Assembly (NCBI GenBank): GCA_902779165.1
Contig: CACZAN010000002.1
Location: forward strand, 1 to 64,000
DNA length: 64,000 nt
Source of the DNA: an uncultured Bacteroidales bacterium
GTDB taxonomy: Bacteria > Bacteroidota > Bacteroidia > Bacteroidales > Bacteroidaceae
Direction: 5' to 3'
In this document: one piece after another, positions 42,930 to 50,863 of the stretch
How positions within the stretch are numbered: the stretch's first letter is position 1
Layout of the letters: the number at the start of each line of letters is the position of its first letter
Made by a program: the position numbers and the translations under genes
The notes under the pieces: model-generated
Database searches by the model: none
Seen by the model: the letters and a program-made list of their open reading frames with translations, nothing else
What the model was told of the DNA's origin: nothing

Positions 42930-43498
42930 ATATCTTCTCCCTACATCCCATACGCCAGCAGACCGACGAGCAACTGATGTTGCGCGTCGGTGCTGGCAGC
43001 GATGCAGCCTTCGAGGAACTTTACCGCCGTTATGCCCGTCGGCTGCAAGGCTTCTTCTTCCGACAGTTAGGCGGCGACGAAGATGCGGCAGCGGATGCTA
43101 CGCACGACACCTTCCTGCGGCTCTTCGAAGCACGCGACCGCTACGTCGAGGGTCAACGCGTCGATACCTGGCTCTTTACCATCGCCTACAACCTCTGCCG
43201 CAACCATTATCGCACGGATGCCTACGCCGCAGACTATCTGGCTACGCTCGATGCAGAGCCCGTAAGCACGGAGGACATCGAAATAGAGATGGACCGCGAG
43301 ACGCTGAAACGTGCCCTTGCCAACGTTCTCGACAACCTGCCGCCACCCCTGCGCCTCCTCTTCTCTCTCCGCTACGAGGAAGAACTCAGCGTGCCGCAGA
43401 TTGCCTCCGTGCTCGACATTCCCCAAGGCACCGTCAAGAGCCGACTGCATAAGACGATGCAGATTATCCGTCGGCAGTTAGCCCAGTTTAAAGTTTAA
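42926..43498 (+). CDS. ECF-type RNA polymerase sigma factor
   Basis: A 190-residue sigma-70 family protein. Region 2 spans about 22-85 (AAFEELYRRYARRLQGFFFRQLGGDEDAAADATHDTFLRLFE) and region 4 about 125-185 (LPPPLRLLFSLRYEEELSVPQIASVLDIPQGTVKSRLHKTMQIIRRQL) with the helix-turn-helix. It directs RNA polymerase to an envelope-response regulon. The next gene encodes a small membrane protein that could be its anti-sigma factor. A direct repeat (CAGTTTAAAGTTTAA(G/A)GTAGAT) lies around the stop, 43485-43535. Confidence 0.95.
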   Translation: MNIFSLHPIRQQTDEQLMLRVGAGSDAAFEELYRRYARRLQGFFFRQLGGDEDAAADATHDTFLRLFEARDRYVEGQRVDTWLFTIAYNLCRNHYRTDAYAADYLATLDAEPVSTEDIEIEMDRETLKRALANVLDNLPPPLRLLFSLRYEEELSVPQIASVLDIPQGTVKSRLHKTMQIIRRQLAQFKV

Positions 43499-43539
43499 GG
43501 TAGATCGTTACCTCAGTTTAAAGTTTAAAGTAGATAGAT

Positions 43540-44019
43540 ATGAAACTCACAGATTCCGATATCATCACAGCCGCCCGCGACCTTCGCGACGAGCAGAACG
43601 AACGACTTCAAGTGGCATCGAACCCATTGAAGCGCCGCAGCAACAAACCAACTCCGCTCTGGTGGGCTGCAACGGCGGCCGCACTTATTATTGGATATGT
43701 TGCAGGAGGCGGCCTCACCCCCAACCCCTCTCAGATAGGAGAGGGGAGTGGTCACCTTCAAGAACTGGCTGAGGCTCAATCCTCAGAGATAGGCATTCCT
43801 TCCCTCACCGGAAGAGAGGGTGAGGCTGAACCTGGCATCATCCGCGAAGTAATCCACGAAGTGGTACACGACACCATCTACCAGACGCGCATCGTCCGGG
43901 TTCCTGTTCAGCAAGTGATGACTGCGAAGGCTGAATCAGCCCCTGATCCTTTGCCCGAGTCACCCGGTTGCTCCATGCTCTGCGACGACATTCGCTACGA
44001 TCTGTTGGCTGGCAATTGA
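43540..44019 (+). CDS. Small single-span membrane protein, candidate anti-sigma factor, with in-frame repeat insertion
   Basis: A 159-residue protein: charged cytoplasmic N-terminus (MKLTDSDIITAARDLRDEQN), one membrane segment at about 44-60 (WWAATAAALIIGYVAGG), then an outside part with IIREVIHEVVHDTIYQTRIVRV and a C-terminus SPGCSMLCDDIRYDLLAGN. Position right after the sigma gene suggests an anti-sigma factor, but it lacks an obvious zinc motif. About 38 residues after the membrane segment (LTPNPSQIGEGSG...SLTGREGEAEP) are encoded by a GC-hairpin element. A truncated paralogue of the C-terminus is found at 50740-50863. Confidence 0.8.
   Translation: MKLTDSDIITAARDLRDEQNERLQVASNPLKRRSNKPTPLWWAATAAALIIGYVAGGGLTPNPSQIGEGSGHLQELAEAQSSEIGIPSLTGREGEAEPGIIREVIHEVVHDTIYQTRIVRVPVQQVMTAKAESAPDPLPESPGCSMLCDDIRYDLLAGN
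43713..43826 (+). mobile_element. GC-hairpin element, copy F (in frame inside the candidate anti-sigma gene)
   Basis: About 114 bp, ends GCCTCACCCCC and ...GGGTGAGGC, hairpin AACCCCTCTCagataGGAGAGGGG and the GGTCACCTT mark on the 5' side. The 3' end is diverged (CCCTCACCggaagaGAGGGTGAGG). Orientation is the same as the gene, as in all other copies; here that is the plus strand. Confidence 0.8.
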
Positions 44020-44023
44020 TCAG

Positions 44024-44401
44024 CTATCCCTTCTCTGCCACGCATTCGATTTCCACGAGGGCACCCTTCGGCAGGGTCTTCACAGCGACTGCCGAACGGG
44101 CAGGGAAAGGTTCTGCGAAGGCTTCGGCATAGACGCTGTTCATGGTTGCGAAGTCATCCATGGAGGCGAGGAAGACGGTGGTCTTCACCACATGGTGCAG
44201 GTCTGTGCCGGCTGCTTCCAGGATGGCGGCGGCATTCTTCAGGCTCTGCCGCGTCTGTGCTTCGATGCCTCCTTCGGGGAAGGCACCCGTGGCAGGGTCT
44301 ATGGGCAGTTGGCCGGAGCAGAATACGAAGTTGCCGATTTCGATGGCCTGAGAGTAAGGGCCGATGGCTGCCGGAGCAGCCGATGTGCTGATGGCTTTCA
44401 T
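44024..44401 (-). CDS. ridA: RidA/YjgF family enamine/imine deaminase
   Basis: A 125-residue protein, standard RidA size: AAPAAIGPYSQAIEIGNFVFCSGQLPIDPATG at the N-terminus, ARSAVAVKTLPKGALVEIECVA with the conserved catalytic Arg and Glu at the end. It hydrolyses reactive 2-aminoacrylate and related imines from PLP enzymes. It is convergent with the sigma operon, four bases from its last stop, and precedes a lipoprotein gene on the same strand by 64 bases. Confidence 0.95.
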   Translation of the reverse strand: MKAISTSAAPAAIGPYSQAIEIGNFVFCSGQLPIDPATGAFPEGGIEAQTRQSLKNAAAILEAAGTDLHHVVKTTVFLASMDDFATMNSVYAEAFAEPFPARSAVAVKTLPKGALVEIECVAEKG

Positions 44402-44465
44402 ATAATATAAGGTGTTTTTAGGGGTGATATTTTAGTAGAATTGGCTTGTTGTTGAATGCTGCCCG

Positions 44466-45020
44466 TCAGAAACTCGGCTCTGCTGCGCCCCGCTGGTAGC
44501 TTGTCCAACCTTCGCTGTCCATCCACCAGCCGGCAAAACGCAAGGTGGTGGCATCGGCGTGGTCAAAGAGGGCATGGGTGCTGTATGGTAGGTAAGCGGC
44601 AATCTCACCCTCTTCGTTGTATTGGGCATAGAGGCACAGGCGATTTTCGCCCACTCCCTTGTCGTTGCGCTCCCATAACAACGACCACTTGCCGGAGAAT
44701 GTGCCGTCTGTAGGTGTGTAATTTTCCCAGTCTGTATACCGCTCCTCGCCGTCGATGGTGACGAGCTGCCGCCTTTGCCATTTGCGCTGTCCATAGAGCT
44801 TCCCGTCTGCATTAAATGTAAGTTGCTCGAACACCCTTTGCTTCTCCTGGATGCTCTCATAATGCCAAGTGCCTACGATGAATGGCACATATTGCTTCTG
44901 CAACAGCTCCATCTTTTCGTGTGCTTCAGGATCTGCCCATTCGGGTTCGCTGCTGCCGCAAGAGGCGAGTGTGAATGCTATAAGTGCGAGCAGCGTTGTG
45001 AGTATTGTTTTCCGATTCAT
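44466..45020 (-). CDS. Lipoprotein, lipocalin-like candidate
   Basis: 184 residues from the ATG at 45020: signal peptide MNRKTILTTLLALIAFTLAS with lipobox LASCGSS. After a short acidic region, IVGTWHYESIQEKQRVFEQLTFNADGKLYGQRKWQRR suggests a lipocalin-type beta-barrel entrance (GTW...), common among Bacteroidales lipoproteins. No function assigned. A TACCTTTG box lies 25 bases before the ATG. Confidence 0.8.
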   Translation of the reverse strand: MNRKTILTTLLALIAFTLASCGSSEPEWADPEAHEKMELLQKQYVPFIVGTWHYESIQEKQRVFEQLTFNADGKLYGQRKWQRRQLVTIDGEERYTDWENYTPTDGTFSGKWSLLWERNDKGVGENRLCLYAQYNEEGEIAAYLPYSTHALFDHADATTLRFAGWWMDSEGWTSYQRGAAEPSF

Positions 45021-45044
45021 GATTTTGCTTTCTGTTTTCGAGTG

Positions 45045-45154
45045 CAAAGGTACTTCTTTTTGAGGTAATGACCATAAAAGAAATCAATTTGTTGTCATCA
45101 GGGAACAAAAATCAGAGGAATTTGCTGCGCAGTCTCGACATTTCTGTATCTTTG
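45045..45154. promoter_or_regulatory. Divergent -7 boxes for the lipoprotein (minus) and yraN (plus)
   Basis: TACCTTTG on the minus strand at 45045-45052 and TATCTTTG on the plus strand at 45147-45154, the latter 30 bases before the yraN ATG. Confidence 0.6.
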
Positions 45155-45183
45155 CACCACGAAAAGCAATAAGAGATTCAATC

Positions 45184-45543
45184 ATGGCACGTCACAACGA
45201 ATTTGGTAAATGGGGCGAAGACCTGGCGGCCGACTATCTGGCGAAGCAGGGCCTCGAGATTCTGGCGCGCAACTGGCGACACGAACATAAGGAGGTGGAC
45301 ATCATTGCCCAGAAAGACGGCACGCTCTATTTCGTTGAGGTGAAGACACGCCACGGCGAGGAGTGGAATGCCGAAGCTGCCATCGACACTAAGAAATGCA
45401 CCCTCCTCAGGCGTGCCATGATGGCCTGGAAACTACAACATCCCTCGCCCATGCCCGTCCGCTATCCCGTCATCGCCATCGTCATCCACGAACCTGGTAC
45501 GCCACCTGAAATCCGATGGCACGATGACATTTGGGATTTGTGA
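45184..45543 (+). CDS. yraN: YraN/UPF0102 family nuclease-fold protein
   Basis: A 119-residue protein of normal family length. GKWGEDLAADYLAKQGLEILARNWR gives the conserved Glu, and HKEVDIIAQKDGTLYFVEVKTR gives the D...ExK metal site of a PD-(D/E)XK nuclease fold. The family's natural substrate is not established; links to recombination or replication are proposed. A remnant of a chloramphenicol acetyltransferase follows directly. Confidence 0.93.
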   Translation: MARHNEFGKWGEDLAADYLAKQGLEILARNWRHEHKEVDIIAQKDGTLYFVEVKTRHGEEWNAEAAIDTKKCTLLRRAMMAWKLQHPSPMPVRYPVIAIVIHEPGTPPEIRWHDDIWDL

Positions 45544-45614
45544 GCAGATGTGCAGCACATGCTATTTTATTAGCCTGTACTCTCGTGGCACCGCACCCAG
45601 CCGCTGCTGCATCG

Positions 45615-45755
45615 GTGATGTGGGGCAGGTATCGCAAGCATTGGTTCAAAGTGACTTTGCCCATCTCCTTCCAGTTCCATCACGTACAGATGGACGGAAG
45701 TCATGCTGCGTATTTCCTGGAGGAACTGCAAAAGACTATCAAGGCAGTAAAATGA
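45615..45755 (+). pseudogene. Remnant of a chloramphenicol acetyltransferase (C-terminal end only)
   Basis: The frame encodes WGRYRKHWFKVTLPISFQFH then HVQMDGSHAAYFLEELQKTIKA, ending in a stop at 45755. LPISFQFHHVQMDG contains the CAT active-site signature HHxxxDG, and the length to the stop fits the CAT C-terminus. The roughly 165 residues that should precede it are absent; upstream sequence is the end of yraN. An open frame from 45531 joins it to an unrelated N-terminus, which could be translated but cannot make an active trimeric CAT. Confidence 0.8.
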
Positions 45756-45906
45756 ATGAATGTTTCTTCAAGAATCCGTTGCTTTTCACGATACAGCGGG
45801 GCCTAAGAAGTGTGTTTCCACGTTAATGAACCATAAAAAGGGCGCTTTCGACTGCAAAGAAACACTTTTCTGATTCTTTTTTAGGGGCGGTTCCAAAAAA
45901 AAATTG

Positions 45907-45914
45907 TACTTTTG
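45907..45914 (+). promoter_or_regulatory. -7 box (TACTTTTG) of the toxin-antitoxin operon
   Basis: TACTTTTGCAGC, 31 bases before the antitoxin ATG. Confidence 0.6.
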
Positions 45915-45945
45915 CAGCTGAAAGTAATTAAATGTATGACAAACT

Positions 45946-46203
45946 ATGGCAACAGCAATCGTTCGTAAGCCCGCTTCCTTTCGTCTGCGGGCAGATCTTC
46001 TTGAACGCATGAAGCGTAATGCAGCCCGTGAGAACCGGACGTTAAACAACTATGTCGAGTGTGTGCTCCTGGATGCCGTCTATGATGAACCCAATGAGGT
46101 CACGAAGGCTGCCATTGAGGAGGCCATGTCTCGGAAAGAATATCCTGAAGGTGAACTCTACAGCAGCGCAGCAGAACTCTTCAAAGCCCTTGATGTAGAA
46201 TGA
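45946..46203 (+). CDS. Ribbon-helix-helix antitoxin of a YafQ-type system
   Basis: An 85-residue protein. The N-terminal ASFRLRADLLERMKRNAARENRTLNNYVECVLLDAV is a typical ribbon-helix-helix DNA-binding unit; the acidic C-terminus (EEAMSRKEYPEGELYSSAAELFKAL) should wrap and block the toxin. It overlaps the toxin gene by four bases (ATGA). RHH antitoxins usually repress their own promoter, here the TACTTTTG box just upstream. Confidence 0.9.
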   Translation: MATAIVRKPASFRLRADLLERMKRNAARENRTLNNYVECVLLDAVYDEPNEVTKAAIEEAMSRKEYPEGELYSSAAELFKALDVE

Positions 46204-46472
46204 AAAGGATTTTCCCCTCCACTCAATATAAGAAGGACTATAAACGTTATCGCAACAATCCTTTTAAGATGAAAGCATTGGCCGAAATCATAGACCTATT
46301 GGCCAATGAGCAACCCATTCCCGCGCAATACAAGCCTCACATGCTTCACGGTGACTATAAAGGTTGTATGGAGTGCCATGTGCAAGGGGACTTCCTGCTG
46401 GTGTGGTTTGATGAGGCACGGGATGTCATAGAACTGGTGCGCCTTGGCAGCCACAGCGAGCTGTTCGGATAG
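46200..46472 (+). CDS. YafQ-family mRNA interferase toxin
   Basis: A 90-residue RelE/ParE-fold protein: KRIFPSTQYKKDYKRYRNNPFKM at the start, YKPHMLHGDYKGCMECHVQGDFLLVWF in the middle and VIELVRLGSHSELFG at the end. The H...L.G...G..E.HV..D.LL.W pattern and the C-terminal R.GSHSELF are hallmarks of YafQ, which cleaves mRNA on the ribosome. The final His of SHSELF is the expected catalytic residue. Partner of the antitoxin encoded immediately upstream. Confidence 0.94.
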   Translation: MKRIFPSTQYKKDYKRYRNNPFKMKALAEIIDLLANEQPIPAQYKPHMLHGDYKGCMECHVQGDFLLVWFDEARDVIELVRLGSHSELFG

Positions 46473-46527
46473 AGGAAAGCCACATCGCATCAATTCCCTG
46501 GCGAGTCCGTCGGCTCTACTCTTCAAA

Positions 46528-46560
46528 AGCCCCGCTGCATCATCACGATGCGGCGGGGCT
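46528..46560. terminator. Bidirectional terminator between the toxin gene and the S41 peptidase
   Basis: AGCCCCGCTGCATC...GATGCGGCGGGGCT, a long stem between two convergent genes. Confidence 0.85.
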
Positions 46561-46584
46561 TGGTGCCTATAGGACTTTCAGCAT

Positions 46585-48588
46585 TTATTTATTCTGTTGC
46601 TGTTTGTTCGTGTGAATAATCTTCAGTGCTCGCTGGAGAATGATGTCTTCGGTGGATGAGAAGAGTTCTTCCCGGGTGAGGGGCACTTCGTAGTCGGGCA
46701 GGAGACCACGGCCGTAGGGGAAGCGGGCAGAGACGTTGGTGGCGGTGACGGCTTTGACGAGCGGCAGCTGGTACTCGATGTGGCTGTGGGGCAGGAAGAG
46801 ACGGGCGAACTTCAGGGCTGTCATGTAGTGGTAGGCAGTTGCCGTCTCGCGACCGATGGTCTTGGCTCTTCCGGCACGCACGAGGTGAGCGGGGAAGTCG
46901 GTGGCTGCGCTGGCAGAGTTTTCGTTGGTTAGGATAAAAAGAATAGGGAACACTCCCGTTGCAGACCCACCCTCAGGGGTGGGGCTATCGGTGGCGATGC
47001 TCTCTTTGTTGTAGTAACCCTCTTTCCCCTCCACCTTCACAAACCCCTCAAAGGGACGCATGTCGGCGCTCCAGTTGAAGCTGTGGGCGAAACAGGGGTA
47101 GGTGGTGTTGCTCATCACCTTCTGATAGCCGAAGTTTGAGGGCTCCTCCTTGATGAAGAGTTTCACGAGGCGTTCCTCACAATCGGCATCGCCGCCGGGA
47201 TTGTCGCGAACGTCGATGATAAGATAAGGAACGTGCGCGTGCGAGCGCAGGCTGTCTTCGATGGTTTCCATCTGCACCTCGTTGAGGTGGAAGTGTGCGA
47301 GTGTCAGCAGGGCGATGCTGTCTTCAATCAGGCGGAAACTCCAGTCCTCCATACGGTTCTGCCGTTGGTGGTTGTAGTAGGCCGTGGGGGCAGAAGGCTG
47401 CGGTACGTAGCGCTTCATCTGATTCGCCTTCAGGAACGGAGCCTCCACACTGGTGCCGTCGGTGAAGGTGAGGCTCACGGGCTTGTCCCAGAACGTACCG
47501 CGGTACTGCATCCACCAGTTCGTCAGCGTCTGCACGTCTCGCGTGGACTCCACCTGTGCGTCGAAGAGGCTGGTCTTCGAGCGGACGTAGGCTGCCTGTT
47601 CCTTGGCCGAGACGCCGTTGATGGTGGCCACTTCCTTGCCGATATGTGCTTCATAGCCAGGCTGCACCAAGCGCACGAACATACGGTTGCCCAGCGTGCA
47701 GAGCATCACCGTAGGGTATTGCACGTCCGTGCGGTTGTTGAAGAACGGGTTGGAGGACTGTCGCCAGGCATGGCTGTCGTGCAGGAACTCGGCGGTGAAG
47801 GCATCACCGATGAGGTCATAGAGCGTGGAGAAATGGACTTGTGCGGAGTCCAGACGAGTCTTAGCTTTGAGGATGAATGCCTCTTCCTGCTCGGGCGAGA
47901 TGATATCGCGCAGCGAGGGGTAGCACTCGCGGATACTTTGGATGAAACTGTCGAAGTCCTCGTTGGCCTGCTCGCGGGTGAGCTTGGCAGGCGGCGTGAA
48001 AGGCTTGGGCTGCTTGAACGTCGTTTCCAGTCCGAAGGGCGACATGGGGTCGGTGGCCTTGCCGCCTTTGGAGAAGGAGAGCGCGATGTGTGGCTGCCCG
48101 ATCTTCTCGAAGACGTAGCTGACGGTACCGAGCACGGTGCCCGCCTTCACGCGCTGTCCCGACCGCCACGGGATGTCGCCACGTAAGCCTTCGAAGCTGA
48201 TGGTGCTCCCGTCGTCCAGCTTCAGGCTCAGCGAGCCGTTGATGTACTTCTTCGGGTTGCGCACGTCAGATTCGGCCTCCAGCTTCTTGCGCATGGCATC
48301 GAAGGTCTTGGCGTCATCGTAGCCATAGGTGGTGCTGGTCACGAGATTGGGCATATAGACGAGATAGATGCCACTAACCTCGCCGTCGGCAGGAGCTATC
48401 ACCTCCGTGCCTTCAGCCGCCCCGATAATCAGCGTGCAGAAGTTCGACTCATGGTCTAGCAGGTCTTGCGGACGAAGTAGGATGTTGGTGCCCGTAGTTT
48501 GGCCTTTGATGGGCCAGAGGAGAGAAGAGGCTCTGCTTGGGCTAAGCAACCCGATGGCAAGCGCCATCATGATGATTGTCTGTTTCAT
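46585..48588 (-). CDS. S41 (C-terminal processing) peptidase with N-terminal M23-like domain
   Basis: A 667-residue exported protein (signal peptide MKQTIIMMALAIGLLSPSRA). Residues about 40-185 resemble an M23 fold (VIAPADGEVSGIYLVYMP...GQRVKAGTVLGTVSYVF...GQPHIALSFS) but lack the zinc ligands of active M23 enzymes. Residues about 400-640 are an S41 domain with LIIDVRDNPGGDADCEE and the catalytic Ser region FILTNENSASAATDF. It probably acts in the periplasm or on the surface on peptide substrates. At about 46964-46986 (DSPTPEGGSATG in the protein) there is a short CCACCC...GGGTGG hairpin that could be a decayed GC-hairpin element. Confidence 0.88.
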   Translation of the reverse strand: MKQTIIMMALAIGLLSPSRASSLLWPIKGQTTGTNILLRPQDLLDHESNFCTLIIGAAEGTEVIAPADGEVSGIYLVYMPNLVTSTTYGYDDAKTFDAMRKKLEAESDVRNPKKYINGSLSLKLDDGSTISFEGLRGDIPWRSGQRVKAGTVLGTVSYVFEKIGQPHIALSFSKGGKATDPMSPFGLETTFKQPKPFTPPAKLTREQANEDFDSFIQSIRECYPSLRDIISPEQEEAFILKAKTRLDSAQVHFSTLYDLIGDAFTAEFLHDSHAWRQSSNPFFNNRTDVQYPTVMLCTLGNRMFVRLVQPGYEAHIGKEVATINGVSAKEQAAYVRSKTSLFDAQVESTRDVQTLTNWWMQYRGTFWDKPVSLTFTDGTSVEAPFLKANQMKRYVPQPSAPTAYYNHQRQNRMEDWSFRLIEDSIALLTLAHFHLNEVQMETIEDSLRSHAHVPYLIIDVRDNPGGDADCEERLVKLFIKEEPSNFGYQKVMSNTTYPCFAHSFNWSADMRPFEGFVKVEGKEGYYNKESIATDSPTPEGGSATGVFPILFILTNENSASAATDFPAHLVRAGRAKTIGRETATAYHYMTALKFARLFLPHSHIEYQLPLVKAVTATNVSARFPYGRGLLPDYEVPLTREELFSSTEDIILQRALKIIHTNKQQQNK

Positions 48589-48839
48589 AAGTGATAATTG
48601 TTTTGAAGTGTGTTCATCCCTATAACGCTTGAGCGTGCGATTCTTTACCCATAAAAGATGTTAAATACGCAAGCTTAGGTCACCAATGAGGAGATAGCAC
48701 AGGATGCACACTTAGCTCATATTATGCAGCGATGAAGCTGAATATCCCCGCCACGTCATCCCGACGCAGCGGGGTGAGAAGAAAATTTACTTTAGGTGAA
48801 TAGAAACGCCTTCTTTGCCTATAGGCTTCTTAACAGCGT

Positions 48840-50204
48840 TTACTTTTTGGGTAGCTTCCCGGCTCTGAGAATATGCAGGATGAGTCGTTGGCGAACAGGC
48901 TTGCCTTGGCGCATAGCGGGCACCCAGTTGCCTGGCAGAGGAGGCAATGAGCGCAGGATTTGGTCAGACAAGTGGCTATTGGAAGAGCGCAGGATAGTGA
49001 AGGGGCCTACCGAACCGTCTTTTTCGATGATGAGCGCGAGGAAGGCTCCCTCTTGACTCTCGCTGTTTGCCGCCTCTTCGGGCGTAATCGTATGCGTGGC
49101 AACCCATTCTATCCACCACGCTTCGTCACCGACCTTGTTGGGATGTGCCGGTATGTCCACGTAGTCGTAGATGGAATCTTCTTTCAGGGTGGCATTGATG
49201 TCGATGTCTAAAGGAGGAATTGTTAGCGTTTTCTCCTTCTGCGAGATGATTGTTTTTTCGTTAGGCTTGGCAAAGGCCACCAGAGTCAAAGCCATTACGG
49301 GTAGCAGGTACAGCACCTTGGCTGCACGCCACTTGTTGGATTTCGGTTTGAACATCATTGTGATACGTTTTTTGATTCTACTTTGGTTGAATGCGTTCAC
49401 CACGGGCTGCAGTCCTGGGCGGACGGCTTTGAGAATCAGCAGCTGATTATATTCTCGGATGTCTATTCCTGTTTGCAGTACGGCGCGGTCTGCCTCGTAT
49501 TCATGCACATCGTTCATGTCCTCGCGCAGCATCCATGCGAAGGGCAGCCACCACAGCGTGCGGCACGTCAGTTCGCAGAGCAACTTGTCCCACGAATGAC
49601 CGAGGCGCACGTGGGCGAGCTCGTGGGTGAGGATGGCAGAGGAATAGTCCGCTTCTGCCACCAGCACCCACCTCATCCACGAGCAGGAGTTCTTCAGTTC
49701 AGGACAGCTCAGGATGCGCACACCAACCCGTTCCTCAATCAGCGAAGAGCGGCGAATGAGACGGACGACACCAATGAGTGAACGCAAATAGACCAGCCAG
49801 AAGGTGGAGGTAGCAAGGATGTATGCGCCGATGAATGTGGTTGTCCAAGGAAATGAACTCGGGTTCGCCGATTGCACAATCGTGATTGTGCGATTGCACG
49901 ATGATGATTGTGCAATTGCTGCATCATCATCGTGCAATCGCCTTATCTGGGTTGATTGACCCGAAAGAAAGGTTTCGTCGGGGGCGGAATCTGCAGCCAA
50001 AGCATTCTCCAACCGTTCGAAGCCCTGATTTATCCACGTCTCGTGACCCAAGGGGATATGGAATAACGGCAGCACGGCTGAGGCAACGAGGATGATGAGT
50101 AGCACGGCACGGTTCAGCGTGTGGAACGTCTCGCGGCGGAGGGTAAGTCCGTAGAGCGAGTAGAGGAGGGTGAGGGCAAGCGCCCATTTGATAAGGTAAA
50201 TCAT
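48840..50204 (-). CDS. M56/BlaR1-family membrane metallopeptidase with TonB-like C-terminus
   Basis: A 454-residue protein. Membrane segments at the N-terminus (MIYLIKWALALTLLYSLYG, AVLLIILVASAVLPLF) and near 125 and 305; the zinc peptidase motif AILTHELAHVRLGH (HExxH-like HELAH) at about 190; HEYEADRAVLQ as third ligand region. A periplasmic C-terminal region (about 375-454, AFLALIIEKDGSVGPFTILRSS...PPLPGNWVPAMRQGKPVRQRL) is a TonB-C-type domain. Such sensors sense envelope damage and trigger cleavage of a BlaI repressor; the BlaI-like gene overlaps its start by four bases. About 24 residues (RRLHDDDAAIAQSSSCNRTI...) in the first outside loop come from a nested palindrome. Confidence 0.9.
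   Translation of the reverse strand: MIYLIKWALALTLLYSLYGLTLRRETFHTLNRAVLLIILVASAVLPLFHIPLGHETWINQGFERLENALAADSAPDETFLSGQSTQIRRLHDDDAAIAQSSSCNRTITIVQSANPSSFPWTTTFIGAYILATSTFWLVYLRSLIGVVRLIRRSSLIEERVGVRILSCPELKNSCSWMRWVLVAEADYSSAILTHELAHVRLGHSWDKLLCELTCRTLWWLPFAWMLREDMNDVHEYEADRAVLQTGIDIREYNQLLILKAVRPGLQPVVNAFNQSRIKKRITMMFKPKSNKWRAAKVLYLLPVMALTLVAFAKPNEKTIISQKEKTLTIPPLDIDINATLKEDSIYDYVDIPAHPNKVGDEAWWIEWVATHTITPEEAANSESQEGAFLALIIEKDGSVGPFTILRSSNSHLSDQILRSLPPLPGNWVPAMRQGKPVRQRLILHILRAGKLPKK
49869..49940. repeat. Nested palindrome of GATTGCAC(G/A)AT units inside the M56 peptidase gene
   Basis: CGATTGCACGATGATGA (49891-49907) and its exact complement (49924-49940) form a 17-bp inverted repeat; the loop contains TTGTGCAA, and CGATTGCACAATCG lies just before (49869-49882). 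All of it is translated in frame within the periplasmic loop. Confidence 0.85.
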
Positions 50205-50569
50205 AAGGCACTGTCTTTCATTTTGTCTGCCAGAAACTGCATCAGCTCAGCCTCGCTGACCTTCTCTTCCGAGACGAAGGCCGAGACGACGCTCATGTAG
50301 GAATCATCGAAGTACCGTTTGACGAAGGAACTGAGCTTGGAACGCCCGTAATCTTGCTTGCACACGCAAGGTTCATAGATGTATCCGCGTCCCTGCGTAC
50401 GATGTGTGAGGTAGCCTTTCTTCTCCAGGGACTGGAAGGCATTGGCGATGGAGTTGATGTGCGGACGTTCGTCCTCGGGGTAAAGGGCTACGACATCCTT
50501 GGGTGCACAGGCGCCGAGCGTCCAGATGTGCTCCATCACTTCTTCTTCTTTTGCTGTCAGTTTGTACAT
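50201..50569 (-). CDS. BlaI/MecI/CopY-family transcriptional repressor
   Basis: 122 residues from the ATG at 50569 (MYKLTAKEEEVMEHIWTLG); longer readings have no similarity. A winged helix (EEEVMEHIWTLGACAPKDVVALYPEDERPHINSIANAFQSLEKKGYLTHRT) is followed by the C-terminal dimerisation and cleavage region (SSFVKRYFDDSYMSVVSAFV). It represses its own operon until cleaved after signalling by the adjacent M56 protein. The regulated genes besides the pair itself are not evident here. Confidence 0.93.
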   Translation of the reverse strand: MYKLTAKEEEVMEHIWTLGACAPKDVVALYPEDERPHINSIANAFQSLEKKGYLTHRTQGRGYIYEPCVCKQDYGRSKLSSFVKRYFDDSYMSVVSAFVSEEKVSEAELMQFLADKMKDSAL

Positions 50570-50739
50570 AGTTTCGACCTGTTTTGGTGTTAAATCTGCT
50601 GCAAAGTAAGGCGAAAAATTCCATTTGTGCAAGAATTTGCGGCGATATTTAACGTCATTATATGTTGAATCAACGCTTTTAACCTTTCTTTGTGTTGAAT
50701 CATCACATAATGGTAAGAAAACGGCTCATTATCACGACA

Positions 50740-50863
50740 GCACGGCGATAAAGCCCCCGCCGCCTCTCAACAGCGGCAGACCGCTCAAGCCGAACCTGCT
50801 CCCTCCCCAGGCTGTTCTATGCTTTGCGATGACATTCGCTACGACCTTCTGTCAGGAAAGAAA
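50740..50863 (+). pseudogene. Remnant paralogue of the candidate anti-sigma protein C-terminus
   Basis: The plus strand encodes QTAQAEPAPSPGCSMLCDDI then RYDLLSGKK without a start codon (an in-frame TAA lies at 50714). It matches the C-terminus of the 43540-44019 product (SPGCSMLCDDIRYDLLAGN) almost residue for residue. It runs into the 3' end of apbE on the opposite strand, overlapping its last codons (50852-50863). Confidence 0.85.

Noticed and set aside
46964-46986. GACCCACCCTCAGGGGTGGGG hairpin in the S41 peptidase gene
   Set aside because: Only one short arm-like hairpin; neither the AGAATG nor the GGTCACC mark is present. Possibly a decayed element, but not enough to count as a copy.
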